Assembly (NCBI GenBank): GCA_014529385.2
Contig: CM043963.1
Location: 64,283,469-64,347,468, forward strand
DNA: 64,000 bases
Direction: 5' to 3'
DNA from: Adiantum capillus-veneris
Taxonomy: Eukaryota; Streptophyta; Polypodiopsida; Polypodiales; Pteridaceae
Shown: one piece after another, positions 20,508 to 30,511 of the stretch
Position numbering within the stretch: position 1 is the first letter of the stretch
How the letters are laid out: every line of letters begins with the position of its first letter
The notes under the pieces: generated by a model
Seen by the model: only the letters and a program-made list of their open reading frames with translations
The model's database searches: none
Told to the model about the DNA's origin: nothing
Made by a program: the position numbers and the translations under genes

Positions 20508-21467
20508 GTGCCTTTGATACCCTCAGGTGTCAAAAAGCTGCTCTAGGAGGCCTTGTGACTAGTTTTTTGCGTGTTTTTTGTTTGTTTTTTTGCTAGATTT
20601 TTTAGACGTATCGTGGAATGGGCCATGTGATAGCTCGAAACGAGTGTATCGCTAGGAGGGACGCGCTGTGCTTTACAGCCCACCGTTTGGTTCTATTTTG
20701 CTCCAGAAAAGCTCGAAACAGTCTTTTCCTAGTTGGGGAACTACGCTCCAAATAGCAAGTCTAAGGGTGCAAGTGGGAAGAGAAGGGAGGAGAGTGGAGG
20801 ACTTGTCCCACATGCTCTCATTCCCTCTTGAGGGAGTAGGGTGAGTCTAGTATATATATATAAGAGTGAGTCTAGTATATATCATAAGGCTGAGGACTAA
20901 GGCCTAGGCCTGGGCCTGGGCTTGGGCTTTGGGCTTGGGCTTGGGCTTGGGCTTGGGAAATGATCTCGATCCCGATCTAACTTTTATACAAACCAACCCG
21001 TCCGTTTTAAAACTCACGTTTTTTATTTTCGAAAATTTAACCTCCCCCTCACTCACGTTTTTATTTTTCGGATTTTTTTTTCAAATTTTTTAATTTTTTT
21101 AAAAATTTATTTATTTATTTATTTTTTTGGCACGCGTTTTGGTGCGCGTTGACCTCACCTACCCACTTTCTGTCTTACCTAATTACTAGCTTGCTTAAAT
21201 AACTAACTGTGCGTCTAACTGTGCACAAACCAGAAAACACAAAAAATGCAGAAAATTAAAACTTGACAGAACTGTTCAGTGCAAACCAGAAAATGCAGAA
21301 AACGCAGAAACGCAAGAAATGCTAACTGTGCAGTGCAAACCAGAAAACGTAGAAAACAGAAATCTCCACACAACTACGCACACTCATTCCCTGCCTTTCC
21401 TATGATAGAAATTGCACCACAAGAAAGCGTAAAGTGCTTAACTGAGCTTAGTGTAGGGCATTTCCAT
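20508..21467. other. G2 5' leader
   Basis: Non-coding leader with GGGCTT repeats (20903-20958), T-rich tracts, and repeated GCAAACCAGAAAA / GCAGAAAA units at about 21230-21360. Confidence 0.6.
20903..20958. repeat. GGGCTT hexamer array in G2 leader
   Basis: About eight GGGCTT or GGGCCT units follow GGCCTAGGCC; a shorter version lies in the G1 leader near 2818-2862, so it belongs to the family. Confidence 0.85.
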
Positions 21468-21480
21468 GGCAACGGCGCCA
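21468..21480 (-). promoter_or_regulatory. G2 primer-binding site
   Basis: The minus strand reads TGGCGCCGTTGCC, a tRNA-Asp-type PBS, four bases from the LTR. It matches the primer class of Athila/Tat gypsy elements, giving the lineage of this pol-less element. Confidence 0.85.
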
Positions 21481-21484
21481 AAAA

Positions 21485-21734
21485 TGTGCGCTCCTTGCCG
21501 ATTGTCGAAGCAAGGGACTTGCCAATACACCGTGTGCGAGCCACAAATGGCTCCAAGCACACAACAAGCCTAAACTAGCAAGCTCAAGAGAGCAAAGGGT
21601 GTGTCACTCACCGCTCTACGCTTGCCTTCGTGGTGGATTCCTCGCCGCGAAGAAGAAGGAGACGCTGCTACGCCGCGCTCAACCGCCTCGTCGCCGCCGT
21701 GCCTTCGTAATGCTCGATCGCACACACACTCTCC

Positions 21735-21783
<49 letters not shown>

Positions 21784-22081
21784 AGGTGAAGAAAAAGAAG
21801 ATGGAGATGGAGATGGAGCAAGAGCACTCTTCTATTGCACAAATGAGAGAATGAGTGAATTTTAGGTTTAGTTGGCTTTTATATGAGCTCACCCCATTCA
21901 CACTTGGGCGCCCATGCTTAGCCAACTAATCCCTTAATGTCCCAGTTAGAGTGCGCCTCTCATCGGCGATCACTCTTACCCTTTTCCTATTGGTCCGACA
22001 AACCCGGTACCTGACTCTACCAAATACATAATACACGTCCGTCGTAGGTGATGGGGTGTCTGTGAGCCGTGAGGGTTAATA
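21485..22081 (-). repeat. G2 5' LTR (597 bp)
   Basis: TGTGCGCT to GGGTTAATA. The terminal CA has become TA. The microsatellite is shorter than in the 3' LTR. Confidence 0.95.
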
Positions 22082-22086
22082 GCATG

Positions 22087-23340
22087 TAAGTATGGCGGCA
22101 ATGATCCCCCCTTGGGATAAAACAAGCCAAGATGTAAAGTGCCACTAAGGTACCAGAAAATCCTCTTGACAACCTGCCAATGCTTAGATCCTGGGCTATG
22201 CATAAATTTGCTGACCTGTGAGACTGCAAACTAAATATCTGGCCTTGTGCTACATACATAAATGAGGCAGCCAACAGCAATTTGGTAAAGAGTGACATCA
22301 GCAAGATCGCCAGTATCATGTAGACTCAACTTCAAACCTGTTTCCATGGGAGTGGTAATAGGTTTGCAATCCTCAAGTCCAAATTTACATAGCAATGTCT
22401 CTATGTAACTTTTTTGACACAAGGCAATACCACCATCACACTGCTTAAACTGGATACCCAAGTAATGATGCGACAGCCCCAAATCTTTCAACTTGAAAGA
22501 AGCATTCAAATCAGCCTTAAATTCAGTAATATGTCTCTCATTTGGTCCAATGATCAACAAATCATCTACATAAAGAACCACAATGAGGTACATCACCCTC
22601 ATGCTTTACATACAATGTGCTTTCTATTGGAATATTACGAAAGCCTTGTTTGAGCAAAGAGTGTCAGCTTTCTTATACCAAGCACGAGGAGATTTCTTCA
22701 ACCCATACAAAGCCTTGTTACATTTGCACACTTTGTCCTCTTGTCCTTTCTTGACAAAACCGTGAGGCTGCGTTACATAAACTTCCTCAAATATGTCACC
22801 ATTCAAGAAAGCAGTAACAATGTTTGATTGATGTACATCCCAACCAAAATGAGCTGCCAATGCACATAGAAAATGCACAGTAGTCATACCACAAGTGGGA
22901 GCAAAAGTCTCTTCATAATCTATGCCTTTTTGCTGTGCATAACCCTTTGCAACAAGCTGAGCCTTATGGTAATCGATCTCACCATCCGGCTTGCATTTCA
23001 ACTTGTAAACCCACTTCGTACCAATGGCCTTTTTGCCAGGAGGCAAATCACATAAAGTCCATGTGTCATTTTGCATCGTATTTTGATTGCATGGCAGCCA
23101 TCCAATTTTTTGAATTCTGTGCTTCATCAAAAGACAGAGGCTCCTCAACATCATGTAAGTTAGACAGAGCCAAAGCATAACAATCTGATGCATAATATGC
23201 ATGGAAAGAGCCTGAACAAGTACGCCTAGACAAAGGTGCATCCAATTTACTGTCACGCAATGTATGCACCAACCATTTTGGCATACCTCAAGCCTGCTCA
23301 TTTTCAGCCCTTTCCTCATCAAGTACATCGTGTACATCTA
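22087..23340 (-). pseudogene. C1 reverse transcriptase and RNase H start
   Basis: Minus-strand blocks carry the copia RT: GTKWVYKLKCKPDGEI, LVAKGYAQQKGIDYEETF, TAFLNGDIFEEVYVTQP, ALYGLKKSPRAWY, then after a frameshift VLYVDDLLIIGPNE with an intact YVDD, and YLGIQFKQCDGGIAL. The RNase H start (MHSPGSKHWQVVKRIFW) runs into the G2 insertion. Frameshifts near 22620 and 22220 kill the frame. C2 has the same region at 49783-51480. Confidence 0.85.
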
Positions 23341-24538
23341 CATCAGTAATAGGCTGATCTGTAACATTTTCACAAACCCCCATAGGCTGTACATTTGCCT
23401 CATTGGAATCTACATTCAAACTCCCACCACTGAAAAGAGGCAACAAAGTGTCATAAATGTCCTGTGAGCTTACATTACTGTCTCCTAGTACATGACAACA
23501 AGGGCTGATCAGAATCTTCCACAAACACTACATCCCGTGAAACCAGAATACGCTTTGTTTGCGGATGATACAACCTGTAACCTTTGCTTTCAGCACTATA
23601 ACCAACAAGAATGCATTTGACAGCCTTATCATCCAATTTTCTCCGCTATGTTTGTGGCACCAAAGCATATGCCAAACAGCCAAAAACACGTATGTGCTCA
23701 ATAGAAGGCTTTCTATTATGCCATGATTCATATGGATTAATAGAGTACAAAGCTTTTGTAGGATGCCTGTTTAGTACATAAGTGGCACACATGATGGCCT
23801 CAAGCCAAAAAGAATGCGGCAAAGCTTGAATTTTAACCATACATCGTGCCATTTTTGTAAGTGACCTGTTTTTCCTCTCAGCAATACCATTTTTGCTGAG
23901 GTGTATAAGGCACTGCACATTGGTGTTTTATCCCACGACTAGCCAGAAATGCATTCAATTCATGAGACATATACTACCCCCCTCGATCGATGGAGGGTGC
24001 CCATAGTACATTTTGAGACGTTTTCAGCCATAGCCAAAAATTGTTTGAAGCACATAAAAACTTCAGACTTTGCTTTAAGCGAAAATACCCATGCATGCCT
24101 AGAGTAATCATCAATGAAAGTCACAAAGTACAAGTAATTGCCCAAGGATGGCGTTTGCATGGGCCAACAAATATCACTATGCACAAGCTGCAACCTGCAT
24201 GTGGCCCTAACTGAACCATCCTTTGGAAACTTAGAACACTACATTTTACCAAGAATACAGCCTTCACAAACATGTTTGACAGCTGCTTCAAGAGGAGGCA
24301 AACAAGCAACCATATCAAATTTCTGCAAACGCAGCAAACTGGTAAAATCCAGATGACCAAAACGTGCATGCCAAAGTTTTGCATCTGAAATAGCCCTTGA
24401 ATCTGCAACTGCATTTGCAAAATTGTGTCCACACTTGTCATACAAAGTGAGCTTATATAGCCCATGGCACAAAAGGCCAGATGCAACAAATTTCATCACC
24501 AAAACTGAGATCATGAACTGTACATCTGTCATCCACAA
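23341..24538 (-). pseudogene. C1 integrase
   Basis: Copia integrase in pieces: zinc-binding part (LWHARFGHLDFTSL, HVCEGCILGKM), core MQLVHSDICWPMQTPS with the first catalytic Asp, TFIDDYSRHAWVF, then a frame change at the second Asp region, and SKNGIAERKNRSLTKMAR with the catalytic Glu. The C-terminus has YALVPQT. Several frameshifts; dead copy, collinear with C2. Confidence 0.85.
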
Positions 24539-24996
24539 ATTTGACTACAAGTCCAAGTCTAGCAAGTGCGGATACAGACAAGAGATTCTTCTTGATCCCA
24601 GTTACATAAAGTGCATCAACAAGTGTTAAGGAATTGCAACACAATCTTTCCAACTCCCTGAACTGGATAAGAGGCCTTGCTGGCACAAGTGATTGAATTC
24701 CCATGAGGGACAGACTCGAGAGAGGTGAATAATTCACGATGTGAGGTAATGTTTTTTGTAGCATATTATCGAAATGCCACACATGTGAATTTGTAGCAAC
24801 TGACATGCATGCATCATGAACAACAGGATTGTAAGTGCACTTTGCACTAAAAGCCCATTCTGCATCAACATCAGCATTACAATATCCTTTCACAGAAGAC
24901 TCAACAATGACTGCATTTGTATTGGAACCAACATTTGCAGTGGAACCACCCTCTTTCTTCTTAGACTCTTTTGCCTTCAACTTAGGACACTGTTTG
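24539..24996 (-). pseudogene. C1 protease region and half of the zinc knuckle
   Basis: Reads ADVDAEWAFSAKCTYN and VHDACMSVATNSHVWHFD (the usual D-S-G-A is not seen), with LTLVDALYVTGIKKNLLSV downstream. The right edge, CPKLKAKESKKKEGG, is the second half of the gag zinc knuckle; the first half lies at 30365 on the other side of C3. The last five bases are the left TSD of C3. Confidence 0.8.
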
Positions 24997-25188
24997 TGTT
25001 GGGGTATAAAGCCCAATGTGGTCGCCCAGGTAAGTGGGCGGGCCGCCAGGTATGTACACATATTCTTTTTTAAAAACCTAATAAGAACTCACTATGCTCT
25101 ACACATTACAGTAGAGCGAGTTCACCATATCGTCGTGCTCTTCTTCTCGCACTCTCTCTCGCGTCGCACTTCCGCTCGTACTCCTTCA
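24997..25188 (+). repeat. C3 5' LTR (192 bp)
   Basis: TG...CA ends, followed by AC and the PBS. It is short for an LTR and contains TATAAA only a few bases from its start (25004-25009) and CTCTCTCTCGCG-type sequence near its end. Confidence 0.8.
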
Positions 25189-25190
25189 AC

Positions 25191-25202
25191 TGGTATCAGA
25201 GC
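25191..25202 (+). promoter_or_regulatory. C3 primer-binding site
   Basis: TGGTATCAGAGC, exact complement of the initiator tRNA-Met 3' end, two bases after the LTR. Confidence 0.95.
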
Positions 25203-26285
25203 TCAGATCGAGGCTCGGGGCAGCACTGCAGGAGGCTAGAGTCACCAACTCAGATTGGAGTGAAATTCGATAGGCAAAGACACGGCCCCAAATCTCGTGG
25301 GAAAGCTCAAAGGGCTTGGTGTTCTCAAAATTTCATTCTGAGGTCATCGCGGCCACCGTTCGCCTTCGACAAAGTTCTGCGCAGGCCATTTTCGACTACG
25401 TGGTCTCAGTGGGTGCAGATCCGACTCTGCAAATTTGGGGTTTTCGGCCTACGACTGCAGGTGCTGAGGATATCGACACTCCCAGAGTGTTGATTTGTGG
25501 CTGTCTACACATCAAAGGACGGCTCACAGTTCTTGGAGGCGTGTCACATACGACATGGGCGCATCTACACACAAACTGTAGGCAACGTCCACTAGTTCAT
25601 CAGGTAGCTTGTGTTTGCTGCTTGATATTCCAGATTTCATCCTGACATTGCAGGTACTTCCACATGGGATGTATTGTCAGAGATGATATATGTCTGTTGA
25701 GGGTTTGCTGGCTGTGAGTCACGCAGCAAACAACCGCCGCAGCGGTTATAGCATACAGTGGGAAATTTGTGGATGTATGACTTTGTGGGAAGTCTATGTA
25801 CTTTCAGATTTACTACAGCCTTTGTTGAGGGTCGAGTGAGGTTTTATTGAGCTGGGGGATTCTCGAATGTTGAGATCCTTTCGGTGATACAGGTCTTGGA
25901 GCGATCCCTCGAGCACCCTTAGATAGGCAGCTAGGATGTATTGACTGTGAGTTAGACAATTGGAATTGCATCTTTGCTTTACTGCCGTTGGGGCATTGTC
26001 GCAGTCTATGCTTATAGGATAGTGACAGGACAGTGAGAGACAGTACAGGTGCAGGACAGGTTTACCTGCAGCTTACAGTGTCAGAGAGACAGTGTTTTTT
26101 GAGCTGTTTTTTGGTCTGTTTTTAGTACACCAGAGCCATTTTACAAAGGAGACTCTGCCAAAATTTTTGCAGAATCTGAAGCTTTCTTGGTTCATTTGAC
26201 AGGTTGATATTGGTTCAGAGGTCAGTTTACAGGGGAAACTCTGCCGAATTTTTCCCAGAAAAGTAAACTACTGTGAAGCGTAGCT
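25203..26285 (+). other. C3 untranslated leader (~1.1 kb)
   Basis: Unusually long for a copia element with a 192-bp LTR. Short ORFs in it look spurious. It ends directly before the gag ATG at 26286. Confidence 0.6.
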
Positions 26286-29200
26286 ATGGCTGGATCACAG
26301 GACACTGCTCTTTACAATATCAAGAAGCTGGATGGAACCAATTTCCCATTGTGGAAGAAGCAGATTTGGCACGTGTTGGTACAAAAGAAGCAGATAAAAC
26401 CTATAAAGCTCAAGGGGATAAAACCAGAAGATATGGACGAAGATGAATGGAGCGAAATGGATGAATTGGCACTTTCTACCATTATGCTGAATTTGGCAGA
26501 AAGCATTTACTTCAATGTAGCAGACGAGATGTCGGCTTATCAAGCATGGTTAAAGCTGAGTGATCTTTATGAGAAGCAGAGTGCAGCTTCACATGTATAC
26601 TGGCTTAAGAAGCTTGTTGACTTGAAGATGAAAGAAGGGACACCTATGTCCAATCATCTGAATGAATTCAACACAATCTATAGTCAGTTGTTAGCTCAAG
26701 GTGTCAAGTTTGATGAACCTGTTAGAGCTATGTTCCTGTTGATCACATTGCCGGAAAGTTGGGACACTTTTCGCACAGCTTTGAGTAATTCTGCACCTCC
26801 AGATGGTTTGAACATAGCAGGTGTAGAAGGAAGTCTGCTTACTGAAGAAACCAATAGAAAGACAATGGACAAAAGCAAAGGAACAGCCTTAGTTGTTAGG
26901 GGAAGGAACAAAGAAAAGTACAAAGGTGGAAAGAGGAATCAGTCTCGTAGCAAGTCCCGCAGTGCTAAAGGCAAGAGTGACATAGAATGCTACCATTGTG
27001 GCAAGAAGGATCACATGAAAAGAGACTGCAGAGAATGGAAAGCAGAAAAAGGCAAAGAGAAAGCTGAAGACCATGGTGAGAAGAACAAGTCCTCAATGAA
27101 GATTCGAGAAATAAATGTGACAAACACTGTTGCAGAGGATGACAGTCTAGTGTCAGGAGACATCTACTTCTTGAAGAATACAATGGACTCAGCTCTTCTT
27201 ACAGCATCTGATGGAAATGCACTGAGTGACTGGATTATAGACTCAGGGGCATCACTTCATGTGTCTCCAAACAATGAGTGGTTTACTTCTTATGTGACCA
27301 CTAAAGATCATGTTCGGCTAGGCAATGGGCAGACATGTGAGATCTTAGGTGTTGGAGATGTTCAATTGAAGTTTCAGAATGGCTCTTCTTTCACGCTGAA
27401 GAATGTGAGACATGTTCCCACAATTACAAAGAGCTTGATCAGCACAGGTTTACTTGATGATGCTGGCTACGTCACCACTTTTGGACAGAACATGTGGAAG
27501 ATATCCAAGGGTTCTATGACAGTAGCACATGGAGTAAAGTCTGGAGAACTTTACATGATTTATGTATCAAATGTCTCTAAAAGTGTAATCAATGTAACCG
27601 AGCAGTCGAACGTTTCTTTGTGGCATAGCCGGTTAGGACATATGTCCAAGAAGGGAATGGAAATCTTGTCTCGTTCTGGTTATTTTCCTAGCTTTTCCTT
27701 TAATGATTTTGAATTCTGTGAACATTGTCTGTATGGTAAGCAAACACAGCAGCCACATAAGCATAGAAGCAGTAGAAGAGATACACAGTTGGCACTTGTT
27801 CATAGTGATTTGTGTGGACCTATGCCTAACCTATCTCTAGGGGGAGCTTCTTACTTTATGACATTTATAGATGATTACTCGAGGAAAGTATGGGTTTACT
27901 TTCTCAAGCACAAGGATGAAGCGTTTAGTGTTTTCAAAACGTTTGTGACACTTGTGGAGAATCAGAGTGGCAAGAAGCTTAAATGCTTACGCACTGACAA
28001 TGGTGGAGAGTATGTTTCAAAGGCCTTTCAGGACTTTTGTGAGTCAAAAGGTATAAAACGTGAACTTACTGCTCCTTACAATCCTCCTCAAAATGGTGTT
28101 GCTGAGAGGATGAATAGGACCATACAAGAGAAGGTCAGAAGCATGTTGTCTAATGCACATCTACCAAATGGGTTTTGGGCTGAAGCTGCATCAACAACTG
28201 TTCATCTTGTAAATAGATCTCCTATCAAGGTTTTGCAGAAGGATTCAGTGCCAAAGATGGTATGGTCAGGCAAAATGCCCTCATACAAGCATCTCAGAGT
28301 CTTTGGCTGTGAGGCATATACTCACGTTCCAAAGGAATTTAGGAACAAACTTGAGCCAAAGAGTAGAAAGTGCATCTTTCTAGGCTATGGTAATTGTGGT
28401 GAGATGGGGTACAGACTTTGGGATCCCGAATCCAGAAAGGTTGTCCGCAGCAATGATGTTCACTTTAATGAATCCAAATATCATTCTAAACCAGATAGGG
28501 TTGAGGAGATTAGAAGAGTTGTCTTCCAAGAAGATGGACCTACACGTGTAAGACAAAATGTCAGGGCTCAAGAGGAGCAAGGACAGGATAGATTGGAACC
28601 ACAGGTTGTGGCTGAGCCTGAGCCACCTATTGTGCGTAGATCTCGACGTGTCATGCGACCTCCTGATAGGTTTGTTCCATCTATGAACTATGTCATGTTG
28701 ACTGATTGCAATGAGCCTTCATGTTACAAGGAAGCAGTGCAAATGAAGGACTCCGGGAATTGGCAATTGGCCATGCAGTCAGAGATGACAGCTCTGCATA
28801 AAAACCAGACATGGAAGCTAGTTAAATTACCACAGGGCAAAAAGGCTCTACCTTGTAAATGGGTTTACAGGTATAAGATCACCGCTCATGATAGTCAGCC
28901 AAAGTACAAAGCAAGGCTTGTTGCCAAGGGCTTTAAGCAAGAACAAGGCATTGACTTTGATGAAGTCTTCTCTCCGGTGGTCAAGATGACTACATTGAGA
29001 TTCTTTCTTGCATTGGTTGCCATATTAGATTTGGTGTTGCACCAAATGGATGTCAAGACAACGTTCCTGCATGGTGATTTAGATGTTGAAATTTACATAC
29101 AGCAGCCAGAAGGGTTTGTTGAGAAAGGCAAGGAAGATTGGGTATGCCAGTTGTTAAAAAGTCTTTATGGCTTAAAACAATCACCGAGGGCATGGTACCA

Positions 29201-30266
29201 TAAATTCCACAAGTTTATGCTTTCTCAAGGCTACAAACGTAGTGAGTTCCATCACTGTCTATATACAAAGAAGGCTAAGGATGGTAGTTGGCTGATCCTT
29301 ATTTTGTGTGTGGATGACATGTTGATTGCTGGCAAGCACCTTGAAGAAATTTCAGCTTTGAAGTCAAAGATGGCAAAATCGTTTGACATGAAAGACATGG
29401 GTGAGGCAAGTCATATACTTGGTATGCGCATTGAGAGAGACAGATCAAAGAAGTTGATTTGGTTATCTCAAACAGAGTATATTGACAAGGTTTTGCAACG
29501 TTTCAATATGGAGAAGGGAAAGGCACTGAGTGTTCCATTGCCACCATATGTGAAACTTAGCAAACAAGATTTTCCTGTGTCTGAGGAAGAACAGGCTGAA
29601 ATGGATAAGATTCCATATGCGTCTGCAGTGGGTAGTTTGATGTATGCAATGATTGCTACTCGCCCAGACATTGCATTTGCAGTGGGAGTAGTAAGTCGAT
29701 ACATGTCAAACCCAGGCAAGAAACATTGGGAGGCAGTGAAAGGAATATTGAGATACCTAAAAGCTACAAAGAGTATGCGTATATGCTATGGGAGTCAGGA
29801 GCTAAGTGTAAAGGGTTTTACAGACTCAGATTATGCAGGTGACTTAGACAACCGAAGGTCTACGTCAGGGTATGTCTTTACATTGGCTGGTGGAGCAGTA
29901 TCATGGCGTTCTAGATTACAAGATTGTGTTACTCAGTCTACTACAGAGGCTGAATATGTTGCAGCATCAAAGGCATGCAAAGAATCAATTTGGCTTAATT
30001 GACTAGTAACAGATTTGGGAATCAAAGAAGAGATGCCTGTGTTATATTGTGATAGTCAAAGTGCTATACAATTGGATCGCAATCCAGTTTATCACTCAAA
30101 GACAAAGCATGTGGATGTGAAGTATCATTTCATCAGGGAAATGCTCGAGGATAAGTAGCTTCAGCTTGTCAAAGTTCACACCACAGAAAATCCTGCTGAT
30201 CTACTTACAAAAGGACTTCCCTCAGAGAGCTTTGCGCATTTTCGCACGCAGTTAGGTGTAGGGTAG
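26286..30266 (+). pseudogene. C3 copia gag-pol polyprotein, two nonsense codons
   Basis: Starts MAGSQDTALYNIK. Domains by residue: gag (UBN2-like) 1-200; zinc knuckle CYHCGKKDHMKRDC 235-248; protease DSGA with Asp319; GAG-pre-integrase LWHSRLGHMS; integrase with Asp508, Asp571, Glu607 (D-D35-E spacing intact); RT with TTFLHGD and C-V-D-D at 1008-1011 in place of YVDD; RNase H. The frame is open to TGA at 30000-30002 (likely CGA, Arg), then continues in the same frame through a TAG at 30156-30158 (likely CAG) to its natural end at 30266. Both stops are C-to-T changes and remove part of RNase H (DSQSA, HVDVKYHFIRE, NPADLLTK). Confidence 0.92.
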
Positions 30267-30344
30267 TACATCACTTCTCTACATCTCTTGTATATTAGCT
30301 TGTATAGTAGCTTCTCTCTCACTTAAAGTACCACATTGGACTTT

Positions 30345-30364
30345 AAGTGGGAGGTTGTTGCTTG
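30345..30364 (+). promoter_or_regulatory. C3 polypurine tract and truncated 3' junction
   Basis: AAGTGGGAGG (30345-30354), T, then TGTT (first bases of the missing 3' LTR), then GCTTG, the right TSD-like repeat. Confidence 0.8.
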
Positions 30365-30511
30365 ATCAAGCGATCATTAGCTTTATAATAATGGCAACGC
30401 ATCTTCTTTTTGCCCTTATCACCAAAATTTCCAGACAAAATGCTGCCAGCAGAGGCATTGGGAACAAAAGTTTTGCCACTCGCAGCAGAACCATAAGAAG
30501 TGGCTGCATTG
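30365..30511 (-). pseudogene. C1 gag fragment upstream of C3
   Basis: The minus strand reads ATSYGSAASGKTFVPNASAG and KKKMRCHYYKANDRLIKQ, the first half of the zinc knuckle that continues at 24990. Collinear with C2 at 53101-53250. Similarity to C2 stops at about 30511, where G3 sequence begins. Confidence 0.8.

Larger units (their letters stand above)
13086..22081 (-). mobile_element. G2: complete gag/protease-only LTR retrotransposon
   Basis: Perfect 5-bp TSD GCATG (13081-13085, 22082-22086), LTRs of 617 and 597 bp, a tRNA-Asp-type PBS inside the right LTR and a PPT inside the left LTR define a complete 9.0-kb minus-strand insertion. The interior encodes gag, an aspartic protease ORF and a small WVPK-rich ORF. 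No RT, RNase H or integrase is readable in any frame, and 1.7 kb next to the 3' LTR is non-coding. It is therefore non-autonomous while keeping particle-forming genes. It resembles TR-GAG or LARD classes but retains protease. Confidence 0.9.
24997..30359 (+). mobile_element. C3: Ty1/copia element with one LTR
   Basis: Left end: 192-bp LTR TGTTGGGG to CTCCTTCA, then a tRNA-Met PBS, ~1.1-kb leader, a 1,326-codon gag-pol with two stops, and a PPT AAGTGGGAGG. After the PPT only TGTT (the start of an LTR) remains before the C1 target resumes. The target is flanked by GTTTG (24992-24996) and GCTTG (30360-30364); C2 shows GCTCG at the uninterrupted site. So the 3' LTR is absent, though a TSD-like repeat is preserved. 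Confidence 0.9.
12543..30511 (-). mobile_element. C1: Ty1/copia element split by G2 and C3
   Basis: Pieces 12543-13085, 22082-24996 and 30360-30511 join without gap into one minus-strand copia element that is collinear with C2 (49555-54554). C2 supplies the uninterrupted sequence across both insertion points. The 3' LTR is present at 12543-12770. The gag 5' part, PBS and 5' LTR are missing: the element stops at about 30511 against G3. Inserted elements are G2 (TSD GCATG) and C3 (TSD G[T/C]TTG). Confidence 0.9.

Noticed and set aside
22583-23467. Plus-strand ORFs across C1 RT and integrase
   Set aside because: Antisense shadows of readable copia domains.
25191-25202. TGGTATCAGAGC and TGGCGCC sites as tRNA gene fragments
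   Set aside because: Each lies 1-4 bases inside an LTR and has no tRNA body; they are primer-binding sites.
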